Positions 41,598-52,900 are shown, counted from the first letter of the stretch. The stretch: 64,000 nt of DNA from Dastarcus helophoroides (GCA_028583605.1 CM053332.1:22723823-22787822), one strand, 5' to 3'. A program made the numbers and translations. Notes: a model not told the origin generated them from the sequence alone.

Positions 41598-42835
41598 CAC
41601 TTTGAGACAGGTGGTCTTCAATATATGGATAATTCTGCCACTAATATGGCAGTTCATCGGGCCCCCATCAAACCAAACTCGGGATAATTTGTCTCTTTGG
41701 TTGGACCCGATCCACACAATCAGCCTAACAACATTAGTTTACATATTACATGGTAAAGAATGACGTAAATTGGAATAAAATGAGAGGAACTTCTAAAATA
41801 TTAAAACTCTTTTTTTTTTGGTACACAATAAAATTTATTACTTCTACATTTCTTAGTTTAGTATTAAAGTAGTGTTAGATTCGTGTTCCTCTTCCATAAT
41901 TTAAACACCAATAACGGTAGCGACACACAAATTATAACGATAATAAAAGGTACCACAAACTTCAAAATATTAATTGAACGAATGTTAAAACAGGTAACGA
42001 TTTATCGATTAATTGAACAGGAATATAGAATTAACAATCCACTTCCGCCAGGCCCGAGTGACGCTGGGAGAGTATCCCCGCAGCCGGGACAAGCTGAGAG
42101 TGGAATTCTTTCCTGGTGATTGGCGCCACGAAATATAAACAATGCCGGCCAACTCTGGTTGCTTACAGTAGAGTGTTGGAGTTTTTCTAATAGCTGAGAT
42201 GTTGCGATTTCACTTTGAGACAGGTGGTATTTAACATATGGATAATTCTACACTAATACGGCAGTTCTTGGGCCCCCATCAAACCAAACTCGGGATAATT
42301 TGTCTCTTTGGCTGGACCCGATCCTCATAATCAGCCTAACAACATTAGTTTACATATTACATGGTAAAGAAGTACGTAAATAGGAATAAAATGAGAAGAA
42401 CGTCTAAAATATTAAAACTCTTTTTTTTTTGGTACACAATAAAATTTATTACTTCTACATATCTTAGTTTAGTATTAAAGTAGAGTGTTAGAGTTTCTCT
42501 AATAGCTGAGATGTTGCGATTTCACTTTGAGACAGGTGGTCTTTAACATATGGATAATTCTGCCACTAATACGGCAGTTCTTGGGCCCCCATCAAACCAA
42601 ACTCGGGATAATTTGTCTCTTTGGTTGGACTCGATCCTCATAATCAGCCTAACAACATTAGTTTCCATATTACATGGTAAAGAAGTACGTAAATTGGAAT
42701 AAAATGAGAGGAACGTCTAAAATATTAAAACTCTTTTTTTTGTACATAATAAAATTTATTACTTATACATATCTTAGTTTAGTATTAAACTAGAGTGTTA
42801 GAGTTTCTCTAATAGCTGAGGTGTTGCGATTTCAC
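41598..42835 (+). repeat. Three tandem ~312-bp units
   Basis: Units start at CACTTTGAGACAGGTGGT (41,598, 42,211, 42,523) and share GGCAGTTC..GGGCCCCCATCA and GGATAATTTGTCTCTTTGG. Removing the LTR insert, unit 1 has the same length as units 2 and 3. Non-coding. Confidence 0.9.
41869..42171. mobile_element. Solo LTR of a second family (TSD GTAG)
   Basis: The 295-bp insert 41,873-42,167 begins TGTTAGATTC and ends TTGCTTACA, flanked by GTAG (41,869-41,872 and 42,168-42,171). The empty site ATTAAAGTAGAGTG is seen in the two sister units of the tandem array. TG...CA ends, short size and a 4-bp duplication suggest a solo LTR; the orientation is not decided. Confidence 0.75.
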
Positions 42836-43014
42836 TCAAGTGAGGTCCTGAAACAAAAATTATTAATTAAATGGTTATAATTTCATAATTACGTGGATTC
42901 AGCTACATTTTATCTACAACAATTAGATTACTTTCGTCCTCAGGGGTAAATTTAAGTGAGTAAAAGTGCTACAGCGCACGAAAGTGGATGGTTTCGTTTT
43001 GTTAGTCGTCAAAC

Positions 43015-43394
43015 ATATTGTTGCGCGCTTATCGGTTCGAATTAACACGTAAATTGGATAATACCCACTTTATTTTCAAACTCAACTCGGATCACTACAA
43101 CTGAAGCAATTAACTCACTTATTGACTTCTAACTGCTAACTTACTACTTAACTACAGCGACTCTAACTAACTGACTCTAGGGAAAGCTAACCGCCTTATA
43201 TAGTTTTGGCTCCCGGGTTCTAGAAAAATCACGCAGATAAGGCTTATTGTTTGCCGAAATTTCTGGAACGCTTATCTGCCGTTTGTTTCGTTATGGCGGC
43301 CGCTTTCCCCTTATTAGATCTTTCTAGAAACTTTTCTTACGCACTAAATTCTATTCTAAATTCTATTCTATCTATTTACATTGCGTTACAATAT
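43015..43394 (-). mobile_element. Solo LTR, family L1, copy 3 (TSD ATAT)
   Basis: LTR 43,019-43,390 (372 bp), plus-strand edges TGTTGCGCGC and TTGCGTTACA, flanked by ATAT at 43,015-43,018 and 43,391-43,394. Confidence 0.9.
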
Positions 43395-43439
43395 TTTCGT
43401 AGTATAAGGGGCCCTCATTAGTGAGTTGCAGAAGAACCT

Positions 43440-43519
43440 GATCAAGCTTAATCGTTTATTGTTGCTTTGAAGGCATAATAGGGTTATTCTTTGCGACTGG
43501 ATTGAACATAAAAAAAAGA
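43440..43519 (+). mobile_element. Non-LTR retrotransposon 3' end
   Basis: TTTGAAGGCATAATAGGGTT and GCGACTGGATTGAACATAAA match the extreme 3' end of the element at 48,780-48,835; the following hAT element landed directly beside it. Confidence 0.65.
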
Positions 43520-44573
43520 CATCTGCGCAGTGACGGCTGGTGACTTTTTGACAGGCGGTGCGTAGATGCAAAAATATTAGTAGATAAGAGTTTAGGTGAC
43601 TCCAGTTAAATTAAAGAGAAACAAAAGTGATACAAAAGGTGTAATATTTAATAGTATTTTTAAGAATTAAATTTAATTAACATCTTATAACCTCCAAAAT
43701 ATTTTTGGGTTATCATCTCTAAATTATTTTCATCGAGTAGAAAAGAAAACATTATCGACATTTCTGAGCCCCTTTAAAGTACTCTGTACGGTTGCACTCG
43801 TTACGGCTCTGGGTTACTTAATTAAAATTTTTTGCTTTCATAGGAATAAAATTATATCACTTTTTCATGAAAACTGCATTTAAAAATAAAATATATTTTA
43901 TTACAAAGTTCTAATTAAACTCTACAAAAATATAAAAAAAATATTTTTTTAAACAAAATCCGCTTTACGATCTTTAAAAGAAATAAAGTGTTCATTACTT
44001 TCTCATCAAAATTGTTTAAGTCCAAATGTACAAATTAATAATTAGACCCTAGAATGGGTACGGCTATCTCTTTGTGAATAGTGGTACTATTGGCAGTTAG
44101 GCCTGTAAGCGGCACAATTAGCAATCGCAATCAGATCAGCCGGCACCTACGCATTTAGCATCATAAACCGTAAATACACGCTGCAAACTCTGACTCGTAC
44201 TCACCATTTGGCAATATCGCACATGCGCAGAGCGGCGTACCCCGCGCTAGCTTTAACGTGGTTTTATTTAGTTTATTTCTCCGTATCCCGTGAAGGCCGT
44301 TGATAAGCATCCCATGGCAGCCACGCTAGGTGCATAATTCTGCGTGCACCAACTTATTTAAATTTTCTTATAATATTTAATATAATGAAATCAAACGTTT
44401 GCGTACTTTATTCCAAGTCACTCACAAGTATTATTAGTTAATTAATATATCATTATTTTGTGTCTAAAAATGTGATAAATCTAAGTCTTTTACATTAAGC
44501 AGAAAAGAATAGATCGTCCATTTCATGAGGAGCGCGCGCTCTTGCGCTCTTTAACAACGCCACTGCATCTGCG
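43520..44573. mobile_element. Non-autonomous hAT element (TSD CATCTGCG)
   Basis: Element 43,528-44,565 (1,038 bp) begins CAGTGACGGCTGGTGAC and ends GTTAACAACGCCACTG type (reverse: CAGTGGCGTTGTT), with the perfect 8-bp direct repeat CATCTGCG on both sides (43,520-43,527 and 44,566-44,573). Eight-base duplications and CAGNG ends are hallmarks of the hAT superfamily. No transposase frame is present. Confidence 0.9.
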
Positions 44574-44955
44574 TAATCAACCAAATGATAGGACGTCTGA
44601 CAAATTAACTTTAAAAATGCTATCAACTTTGGTAGCAAGAATGGCATCTACCTACTTAGGTAGATGTCATTCTTGAAGATAAAAATGCTAAACGTGGGCT
44701 GGATCAAGTCTTAACACAATAATTAGAAACTTGGCTTTACAAAACTTATTTTGTTAGTACTCTAAATACATCATTCAGTTGCTAAGGGTTTTTCTCAGCA
44801 TTCAATCACTAAAGACTTTTAGAAAATCCTTTGAAATTTAAAAAGAGGTGAAAAATGATTCTATTGTAAGCAAAATTGCTCTAAAATTTATTTTAAATAT
44901 AAATTAATTTGCAAAAATTAAAATATATTAAAAAACCTAACCAAAAATTGCACCT
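44574..44955. other. Intergenic, no gene seen
   Basis: Has a small hairpin (TGGCATCTACCTACTTAGGT and its inverse near 44,640-44,672) and AT-rich DNA. Confidence 0.5.
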
Positions 44956-44959
44956 AAAG

Positions 44960-45165
44960 ATTTTGAGAGACAAACAAGTTTCCAAACTTCAAGTCTAATA
45001 AGTGTTCAAACCTATTGGTCTGCGCATTAGAATCCTTGTCGTCTGGGAACTTTCCTAGAGAGCAATCGCTTTGCTAGATGGCAGTGTTTCAACTGTTGGT
45101 AGTTCAGCTACCTATGAATTCACTATACACGCCTGGAGGGCTGCATGAATTTGCACTCTAGACAT
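44960..45165 (+). repeat. Family B copy
   Basis: AAACAAGTTTCCAAACTTC, GTTCAAACCTATTGGTCTGC, then the body (GGCAGTGTTTCAACTGTTGG, GGAGGGCTGCATGAATTTG). Confidence 0.8.
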
Positions 45166-45440
45166 GTCAACTTATTAACAACTAAATGAACGTTTTTTTT
45201 CCCGTTAAAACAAAATTGAACTGTTTTGATGTTTGATAGAAGTTCTTGTATCCCAAAATTAAATAAGACTGATTGATTTTTGAACGATCTATTTGTATTC
45301 TTTAATTCTGATGAAGAAGTAACTTTTTAGTTTTTACAGCTTAGTAATTGCTTATAAAAGTTCTTTTCTTTTAAAGCTTCCTCTTATTTTAATAAAGTCT
45401 TGGGGATCAAAGATTAACTGATTAGGAGATGCCATTTTAC
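45166..45440 (+). repeat. Dispersed repeat G, uninterrupted copy
   Basis: Homologous to 37,880-38,600 without the family A insertion; the join GATAGAAGTTCTTGTAT is the empty site. Confidence 0.8.
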
Positions 45441-46127
45441 TTATATAGGAAAAGAAGTGACAAAAAACGTATTAAAATAAGGCCAAAATACCAAAATATT
45501 TGGATAAGAAAACAGGGTGAAAAATCTCTTGAAAATGAACCCTAAATATTTAGGAAGTCGAAGGAAGTTACTCGCAAAAAGTCCTCTGAAGTTATATCCC
45601 GCAAACAAAATTGAGCTACGACTTTTCGCTCGAAAGATATAGGAGCTTAAAATTTCGAACCTTTCGAAAAATTAGTAGACAATTTCGAAATTTTCACCAA
45701 TTGTTTAATGCTAAGAATTAAAAGTCATCAAATAGCATTCAAAACCTACCCAATTCAAAATCCCAAAACATTGAAAAAAAAGTACACGTGATGAAGAAGT
45801 CTCTTACGTCTTTGGAGACGTAGAAAACGTAGTCAAATGAATCCTTACTTTCTATAGATTCATGAAAAAAGAAATACAAGTGAAAGATCTTAGTAAAGTG
45901 AAGCTTAAACACATTCAGACTTCAACGATAAAGCCATGATCAATTTCACCAAAGTCAAATACAGGAGATGTGAAATGACAAAACTTTTTTCAAGTTAATT
46001 CGAAATCTTTTGAAATTTGTATCCATCAAAATGTTTTTATAATTCCTAAAAATTTGGGGGCAAAGCTCAAGGGCAATGCCACATCGTGAAATTCAAAATA
46101 CTTGGTCAGAAGTGCACATTTTAAGTT
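45441..46127. other. AT-rich intergenic DNA, no gene seen
   Basis: No coding frame; short degenerate words only. Confidence 0.5.
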
Positions 46128-46950
46128 TTTTTTTTTGGTGAAACGGTCTAGTCCTTGGTTATCTTCAAAAATTGAAATACAAATCTTGTCCCCTGGAGCC
46201 AAGAAAGGTTAAAAAGCACAGAGCAACCCCTGTTGTGTTTTTTAATCTTTCTTGGTTTTAGGGGGACAAGATTTGTATTTCAATCAACAAAGTAGATTTG
46301 TTAATCCAAATACATGTCGAGTCTAGAGAGTACTAAACATCCTTCCTCAAAGCAGACATGAGTTGAAGCTTTATGTTGACGTAGAAAAATACTTAACACT
46401 CAAAATCTGATTGAAATACAAATCTTGTCCCCTGAAACCAAGAAAGATTTTGAGTGTTAAGTATCGTTCTACGTCAGCATAAAGCGTCAACTCACGTGAG
46501 TCTACTTTGAGGAAGGAGGCTTAGTACTCTCTAGACTCTAGATGTATTTGGATTAGCAAATTTATTTTGTTGATTGAAATACAAATCTTGTCCCCTGAAA
46601 CCAAGAAAGATTAAAAAGCACAACAGGGCTTGCTCTATACTTTTTAACTTTTCTCAAAATCTGATTGAAATACAAATCTTGTCTTCTGAAACCAAGAAAG
46701 ATTTTGAGTGTTAAGTATCTTTCTACGTCAGCATAAAGCGTCAACCCATGTGAGTCTACTTTGAGGAAGGATGCTTAGTACTCTCTATACTCTAGATGAT
46801 ATGATAGATTAAAAAACACAAAAGAGGTTGCAATAGAGCAACCTCTGTTCCGTTTTTTAATCTTCCTTGGTTTCAGGGAACAAGATTTGTATTTCAGTTT
46901 TTGAAGATAACTAAGGACCAGTCCGTTCCATCAAAACTACTTTGTTGAAC
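46128..46950. repeat. Nested family C cluster with two fold-backs
   Basis: At least five partial family C copies alternate with inverted segments of another repeat (CTAGAGAGTACTAAACATCC, CTTTATGTTGACGTAGAAA and their reverse forms at 46,450-46,560 and 46,690-46,800). Fold-back arms of about 110 bp are centred near 46,430. Confidence 0.75.
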
Positions 46951-46958
46951 TATTTACT

Positions 46959-47129
46959 AACTAAGATATTGATAACGAAGGCTTCCACGGCCAGAGTCAG
47001 TACAGGATATACTTCTTCCGGGATTGGACCGTGTCACAGAACTACTAAAAGTGTTCGACGTCGAACACTTTTAGTAGTTCTTTGACACGGTCCAATCCCG
47101 GAAGAAGTATATCCTGAACTAGGATATTG
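46959..47129. mobile_element. Family A fold-back copy, 13-bp TSD
   Basis: AACTAAGATATTG (46,959-46,971) and AACTAGGATATTG (47,117-47,129), one mismatch. The middle is a near-perfect hairpin meeting at GTTCGACGTCGAAC. Confidence 0.75.
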
Positions 47130-47253
47130 CAATAAATATTCAAGAAATGAAGATAACGATGATGAAATAGGTCATAGGATGAAAACTTAACCACAATTGA
47201 GTCTTCTGCAAACATTGTATATCCAAAGTTAAAACAATTACAAGGAAATTAAC

Positions 47254-50200
47254 TTACACTGAGTTTATTATGTCTTCAAAATCATCAGAATCCAAATATG
47301 ATGAAGGAATGCTTCTTTTTAATTGATCCTTTGGAATATGCTCCTTTGTATTTACATTAAGCAAGACCAATTTACCATCATTATCGTCTTGATCCTTACC
47401 ATCAACATGATTATAACTTTCATCATGATCCTCGTCATTGTCTTGATCCTTACCATCAGCATGATTATCACTCTCATCATTATCATCATCGTCGTCGCTA
47501 CTGCATACTAAGCAATCCTCATCATCTTCATCACTATCATCATGTTCTTCATATCATTAGTATCATCATCATCGTTAGCATCATCACTATTATGATTATC
47601 ATCGTTAGCATCATCACTATTATGATTATCATCGTCATCATCATCACTAGTGTCAACTTCAAGTCCCTGGTTCTCTTCAGAGTAAGAAGGTGTATGAATA
47701 TCTCGTTTCACCATAAATACCTGAATCGAGTCATTGTCAACATTGTCATCATTGCCCACGTTGTCATCATTCCCATCATTGTCAACACCGTCATCACTGT
47801 CATCATTGTCATCATGGTCATCATTGTCATCATGGTCATTGTGGTCATCATTGGCATGTTCATCATTCAAACCTTCAAAGCTGTATTTGAACGTAGGAGC
47901 TTTTTGAAAAAGCCAGCTCAAATCACCATTGTGGTCGACGTCATTATCAAGCTTTCGAAATCTCAAGGAATTTTCGACCTCTCGTTTTTGTTCAACTTTT
48001 GGTTGCTCGCTTTGGGAATCTAAAAGAAAAATTATCGTCAAGTCTGGTAAAACCAGGTTGGATCAGTTAAAACTGTTTAATTGGTTGAAAGGGCTTTGGC
48101 AATGAACATTGGATGCCCTTTCATCATCAATATTAACGAAATTAGCATCTTCTCTAGATTTCAATCGTCATCTAGATCAGTTACAATCAATTTTTCATAA
48201 TTTGTCTCTTCTTTCAAATCTGTAAGTGGAACTCATCAAAGTGTTTGATAAATTATCACTTTCATCAGATCTTATTGATTGAGATCCACTTTTTTAATGA
48301 AAATTTAAATCCTCAGCTCAAGGCAGAGATCCCGAATTTTGTTTAGAGAGAGGAAATTGTGCTTGATGTGGTCTATCTTCCATAAATTTCAAATAATTTT
48401 GACAACTGAAGAAAAAGCGATTCGCCTAATTGACGACGAGAGTTTGACCGATTCTCTCGAAATACTAGAGGTGTATGGTTGGTGACTTGTCTCTTTTCTA
48501 CAAGTACTATCATGGAAGATGCTCGCAGGAACTAATAGGATTGATCCCACCAAGGGCAAGATTTTTGAGCCATACAAGACAGTCGGAGACAGCAAATTCC
48601 TGTGTGGCCCAGCTTGACACAGTGAAGAATTCTGACTACGGAGGCGCTTTCTTCTACAGAACTTCCAAACTATGGAACTCGTTACCGAACGGAATTTTCC
48701 TCAAAAATTACAACATATCCTTGTTTAAGAAGGCGAATCATCGCCATCTATCCTTGCTTCCACATCCTACTCGCGATGTTTTGAAGGCATAATAGGGTTA
48801 TCCTTTGCGAGTGGATCGAACATAAAAAAAGTTATGTGCTTTAAATAATAATACAAATAAAGTACTTTCATTAATATTACAGCTACCCCGTTCCTTTAGG
48901 GCTGTTAATTTTGTAAGATATGAAAATATCTCAAAGTCGAAATATTTACCACGAAAATGCGATGAAAAAAAGGCCTCTTGTCCCAAAATTCACTAAGATA
49001 CTTGACGACAAAAATTGAAATACAAATCTTGTCCCGTTGCGTTAGAGCGTTATCATCTGAAGATGATAGCTTGGCTATCGAAACGCGTTAGAGCAACCTC
49101 TGTTGTGTTTTTTAATCTTTCTTGGTTTCAGGGGACAAGATTTGTATTTCAATTTTTGAAGATAACCCAGGACCAGTCCATTCCAAAATTTGATGACAAA
49201 TAAAAAGAACAGTTGCTACTTAATTTCCCAAAAAGGCATAGTTCGGGAAGGGGTGAATTGCCCCATAGCCTCGCCTCTGGATGTGCGTCTAACTGAGCTA
49301 TTCTTAATAAAATGAAGTGATAACAAGATTTGTTGCATTTATGTAATTCTAAGGAAGATGAAACATCTTTGTGTTTTTTTTTGGTGGAACGGATTGGTCC
49401 TTGGTTATCTTCAAAAATTGAAATACAAATCTTGTCCCCTGAAACCAAGAAAGATTAAAAAACACAGCAGAGGTTGCTCTAACGCGTCATCATCTGAAGA
49501 TGATAGCTTAGCTATCGAAACGCGTTAGAGTAACCTCTGTTGTGTTTTTTAATCTTTCTTGGTCTCAGGGGACAAGATTTGTATTTCAATTTTTGAAGAT
49601 AACCCAGGACCAGTCCATTCCAAAATTTGATAACAAATAAAAAGAACAGTTGCTACTTAATTTCCCAAAAAGGCAGAGTTCAGGAAGTAGTGAATTGCAC
49701 CATTGCCTCGCCTCTGGATGTGCGTCTATTTGAGCTATTCTTAATAAAGTGATAACCAGATTTGTTGCATTTATGTAATTCTAAGGAAGATGAAACATCT
49801 TTCTGTTTTTTTTTTTGGTGGAACGGACTGGTCCTTGGTTATCTTCAAAAATTGAAATACAAATCTTGTCCCCTGAAACCAAGAAAGATTAAAAAACACA
49901 CCAGAGGTTGCTCTAACGCGTTATCATCTGAAGATGATAGCTTGGCTATCGAAAAGGGTTAGAGCAACCTCTGTTGTGTTTTTTAATCCTTTTTGGTTTC
50001 AGGGGACAAGATTTGTATTTCAGTCTTTCTTTTTCACGGTCCTTCAGATATTTTCAGTTACCTTCTGTCTTCGCGGTGGATTTAGAGTTTTGATCGACGT
50101 TTGCTTCAGTGGCTGCCCCAGCTTGCACTTCTGGTTGAATTTCGCCGCTAAAACATCGATGATACACCCATCGAATTATCATAATAAGTCAACTTACCCA

Positions 50201-50373
50201 TCGTCCGGTTGAATACTCTCCTCTTCTATTTTGTCTTGTTCGCTGGGTTTCAAAATGATGATTTGTTTCGCCCTTGGTTCTTCCAGAGTGATGCTGCCAT
50301 AGCGAATGTCTTTTTCGACGGTGCGCCCAGCGATCGTCGCAACTAATCCTAGGAAAAATACGAAGATATACAT
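47254..50373 (-). CDS. Gene S4: secreted Asp-rich protein, three exons, frame break in exon 3
   Basis: Exons 50,373-50,198 (phase 2 end), 50,147-50,062 and 48,019-47,254. All junctions are in frame: GG|GTAAGT to TTTTAG|C, then GAAG|GTAACT to CTTTTAG|AT, giving D at the last join. Signal peptide MYIFVFFLGLVATIAG, then RTVEKDIRYGSITLEEPRA and KQIIILKPSEQD, the shared signature. Exon 3 encodes KVEQKREVENSLRFRKLD, a D/N/H-rich tract (DDHNDHDDNDDHDDNDD), a spacer VFMVKRDIHTPSYSEENQ, more Asp/Asn repeats, then, after a one-base shift near 47,550, EDCLVCSSDDDDD and a C-terminus KRSIPSSYLDSDDFEDII. Total exon length is one base short of whole codons. Intron 2 (2.0 kb) holds a retrotransposon fragment and inverted family C copies. 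An acidic extracellular, possibly calcium-binding role is inferred. Confidence 0.65.
48410..48835 (+). mobile_element. Non-LTR retrotransposon 3' fragment in S4 intron 2
   Basis: Best-kept copy of the element's C-terminal coding region in this window: LIPPRARFLSHTRQSE, FYRTSKLWNSLPNG, FKKANHRHLSLLPH. 5'-truncated, opposite to the S4 gene. Confidence 0.8.
49010..50030. repeat. Family C copies in inverted pairs, S4 intron 2
   Basis: Two inverted pairs (centres near 49,495 and 49,930) and one single copy, separated by a directly repeated 350-bp spacer (CAGTTGCTACTTAATTTCCC at about 49,210 and 49,650; CCTCGCCTCTGGATGTGCGT). Hammerhead-like cores are at 49,050, 49,493 and 49,927 (CTGAAGATGATAGC..GGCTATCGAAA). 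Confidence 0.8.
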
Positions 50374-50412
50374 TTTCGTTCGCGAAACTGATACTTCCTA
50401 AAGTTGACCGAA

Positions 50413-50482
50413 TTTATATCAAGATTTAATCACTCTCAGACTGGCGATATCAGCTTTGGTATATTTAAAAGGCGAACTTTAT
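50413..50482 (-). promoter_or_regulatory. TATA box and distal GATA site of S4
   Basis: Minus-strand GATATAAA at 50,413-50,420, about 40 bp before the start codon; GATAA at 50,478-50,482, about 58 bp further upstream. Confidence 0.5.
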
Positions 50483-50519
50483 CAAATTATTTCTGGAACT
50501 TGCGGAAGTAAATTTAAAT

Positions 50520-51540
50520 AATCAATAAAATGATTGCGCTAGAAAATTGGGAGGAAGTTCGAATTTTACAGTCAGTTTTATGTAAAAAAATACAAGCATA
50601 TGATAAAGTAAAGAAAATTCTATTTATGAGGAAAGCTATACTTCATATTCGGTTTTTTGAAGTGAAAACTTCTTTAGACGCGTTGGACGATCTTATATAG
50701 GGTAAAAAATTATGGTTTCACGTCTAAGTAATAAAATAATGGCAAAAAGAATTCTTTCGGATTAAAAATAATCTACATAACAAAAAAGGATTGAAACATC
50801 GTAAGAACCTCTTATCTGATGCTACTAATTGAAGTTTGTTACTGAGCACAAAGAGAACCAAACTTACAGGAATGGAGCCTATTTTCACATTACTGAAGTT
50901 GAAGAAGTTTGGAAATAGAATGTGCGATTCATTAAAATAATGAATTAAAGAATGATGTTAAAAAGAGTTAACGTGTGTGGGCTGATATTTTTTAAATCAC
51001 TTTCATTTTAAGATTAGAAGCGTTGCATCCTATTACATCATGTCTGCTGCAAAGTTTTATCATTTAATGGCAAATTACGAACGAAACTTTTTATTTAGGT
51101 AGTCGCTCGAGTTAATTAGACTATTGACTATCGTCACGGTCAAATGTTATCACATTTGACCGTTTATCAAGTTCGTGTTTACTTTCCGAATCATTTGATC
51201 GAGTGTTAAACAATTGCTAAATTTTATACAAACATTCAAACTGAAAAATCCATCACTTAATAAAAATTTAATCCCTTGGCGATATTATCAATAAAATGTT
51301 ATCCAAATTTGTTGTATGTATTTAGTTCTAAGAATAATTAAAGATCTACTTTACAAATCTCTAGGCACTGACTGCCAGACAACCCAGAACCTAAACCAGA
51401 GGGTCTAAAACAAAAGTGGTCAATCTTATTTTGTTGACAGCCCACTTTTTTACATTTTTGATAATTAAATGTTCATACCGTCCATCGGGTATGTCGTAAA
51501 TAGCAGTCGCAAATTTTTAACGACTAAAAAAACGTATTTA
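50520..51540. other. Intergenic, no gene seen
   Basis: AT-rich DNA; a short hairpin GTCAAATGTTATCACATTTGAC lies at about 51,140-51,162. No coding frame supported. Confidence 0.5.
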
Positions 51541-51544
51541 CATT

Positions 51545-52900
51545 CAAAGTTCAGGATTCAAGTTCAAGATTCAAGATTCAAGATTCAAGATTCAAGATTC
51601 AAATTCAAGATTCAAGATTCAAGATTCAAGATTCAAGATTCAAGATTCAAGATTCAAGATTCAAGATTCAAAATTCAAGATTCAAGATTCAAGATTCAAG
51701 ATTCAAGATTCAAGATTCAAGATTCAAGATTCAAGATTCAAGATTCAAGATTCAAGTTTCAAGATTCAAGATACAAGATTTAATATTCAAAATTCATACA
51801 TTTAAGTTCAATGATTAAAAAAGTTTCAAGATTTAAGATTTAAAGATCAAAATTCAAGATTTAAGATTTTAGTTCAAATTTTAAATTAAAAATTTCAATT
51901 TTAAGATCCAAGATTTAAGATTCAAAATTCAAGATTCAACATTAAAAAATCAAGATTCAGGATTTAAGATTCAAGATTCAAGATTCAAGGTTCAAGATTT
52001 AAAATTCGAGATTCAAAATTTAGGATTCAAGATTTATGATTCAAAATTCAAGATTCAAGTTCAACGATTCAAGATTTAATATTCAAAATTCAACATTCAA
52101 GTTCAACGATTAAAAAAGTTTCAAGATTCAAGATTTAAAAATCAAAATTCAAGATTTAAGATTCCAGTTCACATTTTAAATTCAAAATTTCAATTTCAAG
52201 ATCTAAGATTTAAGATTAAAGGTTCAAGATTTAAGATTTGAGATTCAAAATTTTGATTCAAGATTTAAGATACAAAATTTAAGATTCAAATTCAACGATT
52301 AAAAAAGTTTTGAGATTCAAGATTTAAGATTCAAAATTTAAGATTCAAGATTCTAATTTCAAGATCCAAGATCAAGATTCAAAATTTAAAATTCAAGATT
52401 CTAATTTGAAGATCCAAGAATCAAAATTCAAGCTTTAAGATTCAAGATTCAAGATTCAAGATTCAAGATTCAAGATTCAAGATTCAAGATTCAAGATTGA
52501 AGATTCAAGATTCATGATTCAAGTTCTAATTTCAAGATCTAAGGTTCAAGATTTAAAATTCAGAATTCAAGTATAAAAATTCAAGATTTAGGATTTCAGA
52601 TTTAAGATTCAAATTTCAGATGTCAAATTTTAAGATTCAAATTTCAAGATTTAAGGTTCAAGATTCGAGATTTGAGGTTCTAGATTTTAGATTTGAGATT
52701 CAAGATTTAAATTTCAAAATGCAAGATTCAAGACTCAAGGTTAAAGAATCAAGATTCAAATTTCAAGATTCAAGATTCTAATTTCAAGATTCGAGATTCA
52801 AGATTCCAATATTAAGATACAATATTCAGGATTCAAAATTCAAGATTCAAGATTTAATATTCAATATTCAAAATTCAAGATTCAAAATTCAAAATTTAAC
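51545..52900 (+). repeat. Heptamer minisatellite (AAGATTC)n
   Basis: The first 230 bp are nearly perfect AAGATTC repeats; a second perfect block is at 52,435-52,510; the rest is degenerate (AAGATTT, AAAATTC). The Lys/Ile/Gln/Asp/Ser/Arg/Phe-cycling open frame across it is an artefact. Confidence 0.95.

Noticed and set aside
40605..43394. A full-length LTR retrotransposon between the LTRs at 40.6 and 43.0 kb
   Set aside because: Both LTRs are in the same orientation, but each has its own different 4-bp duplication and the space between holds unrelated repeats, so they are two independent solo LTRs.
49015..49203. Small frames with SKRVRATSVVFFNLSWFQG in many places
   Set aside because: They are family C repeat translated through its ribozyme-like segment; copies differ by indels and none has a gene context.
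51469..51783. Frame cycling Ile-Gln-Asp-Ser-Arg-Phe-Lys
   Set aside because: Translation of the AAGATTC heptamer.
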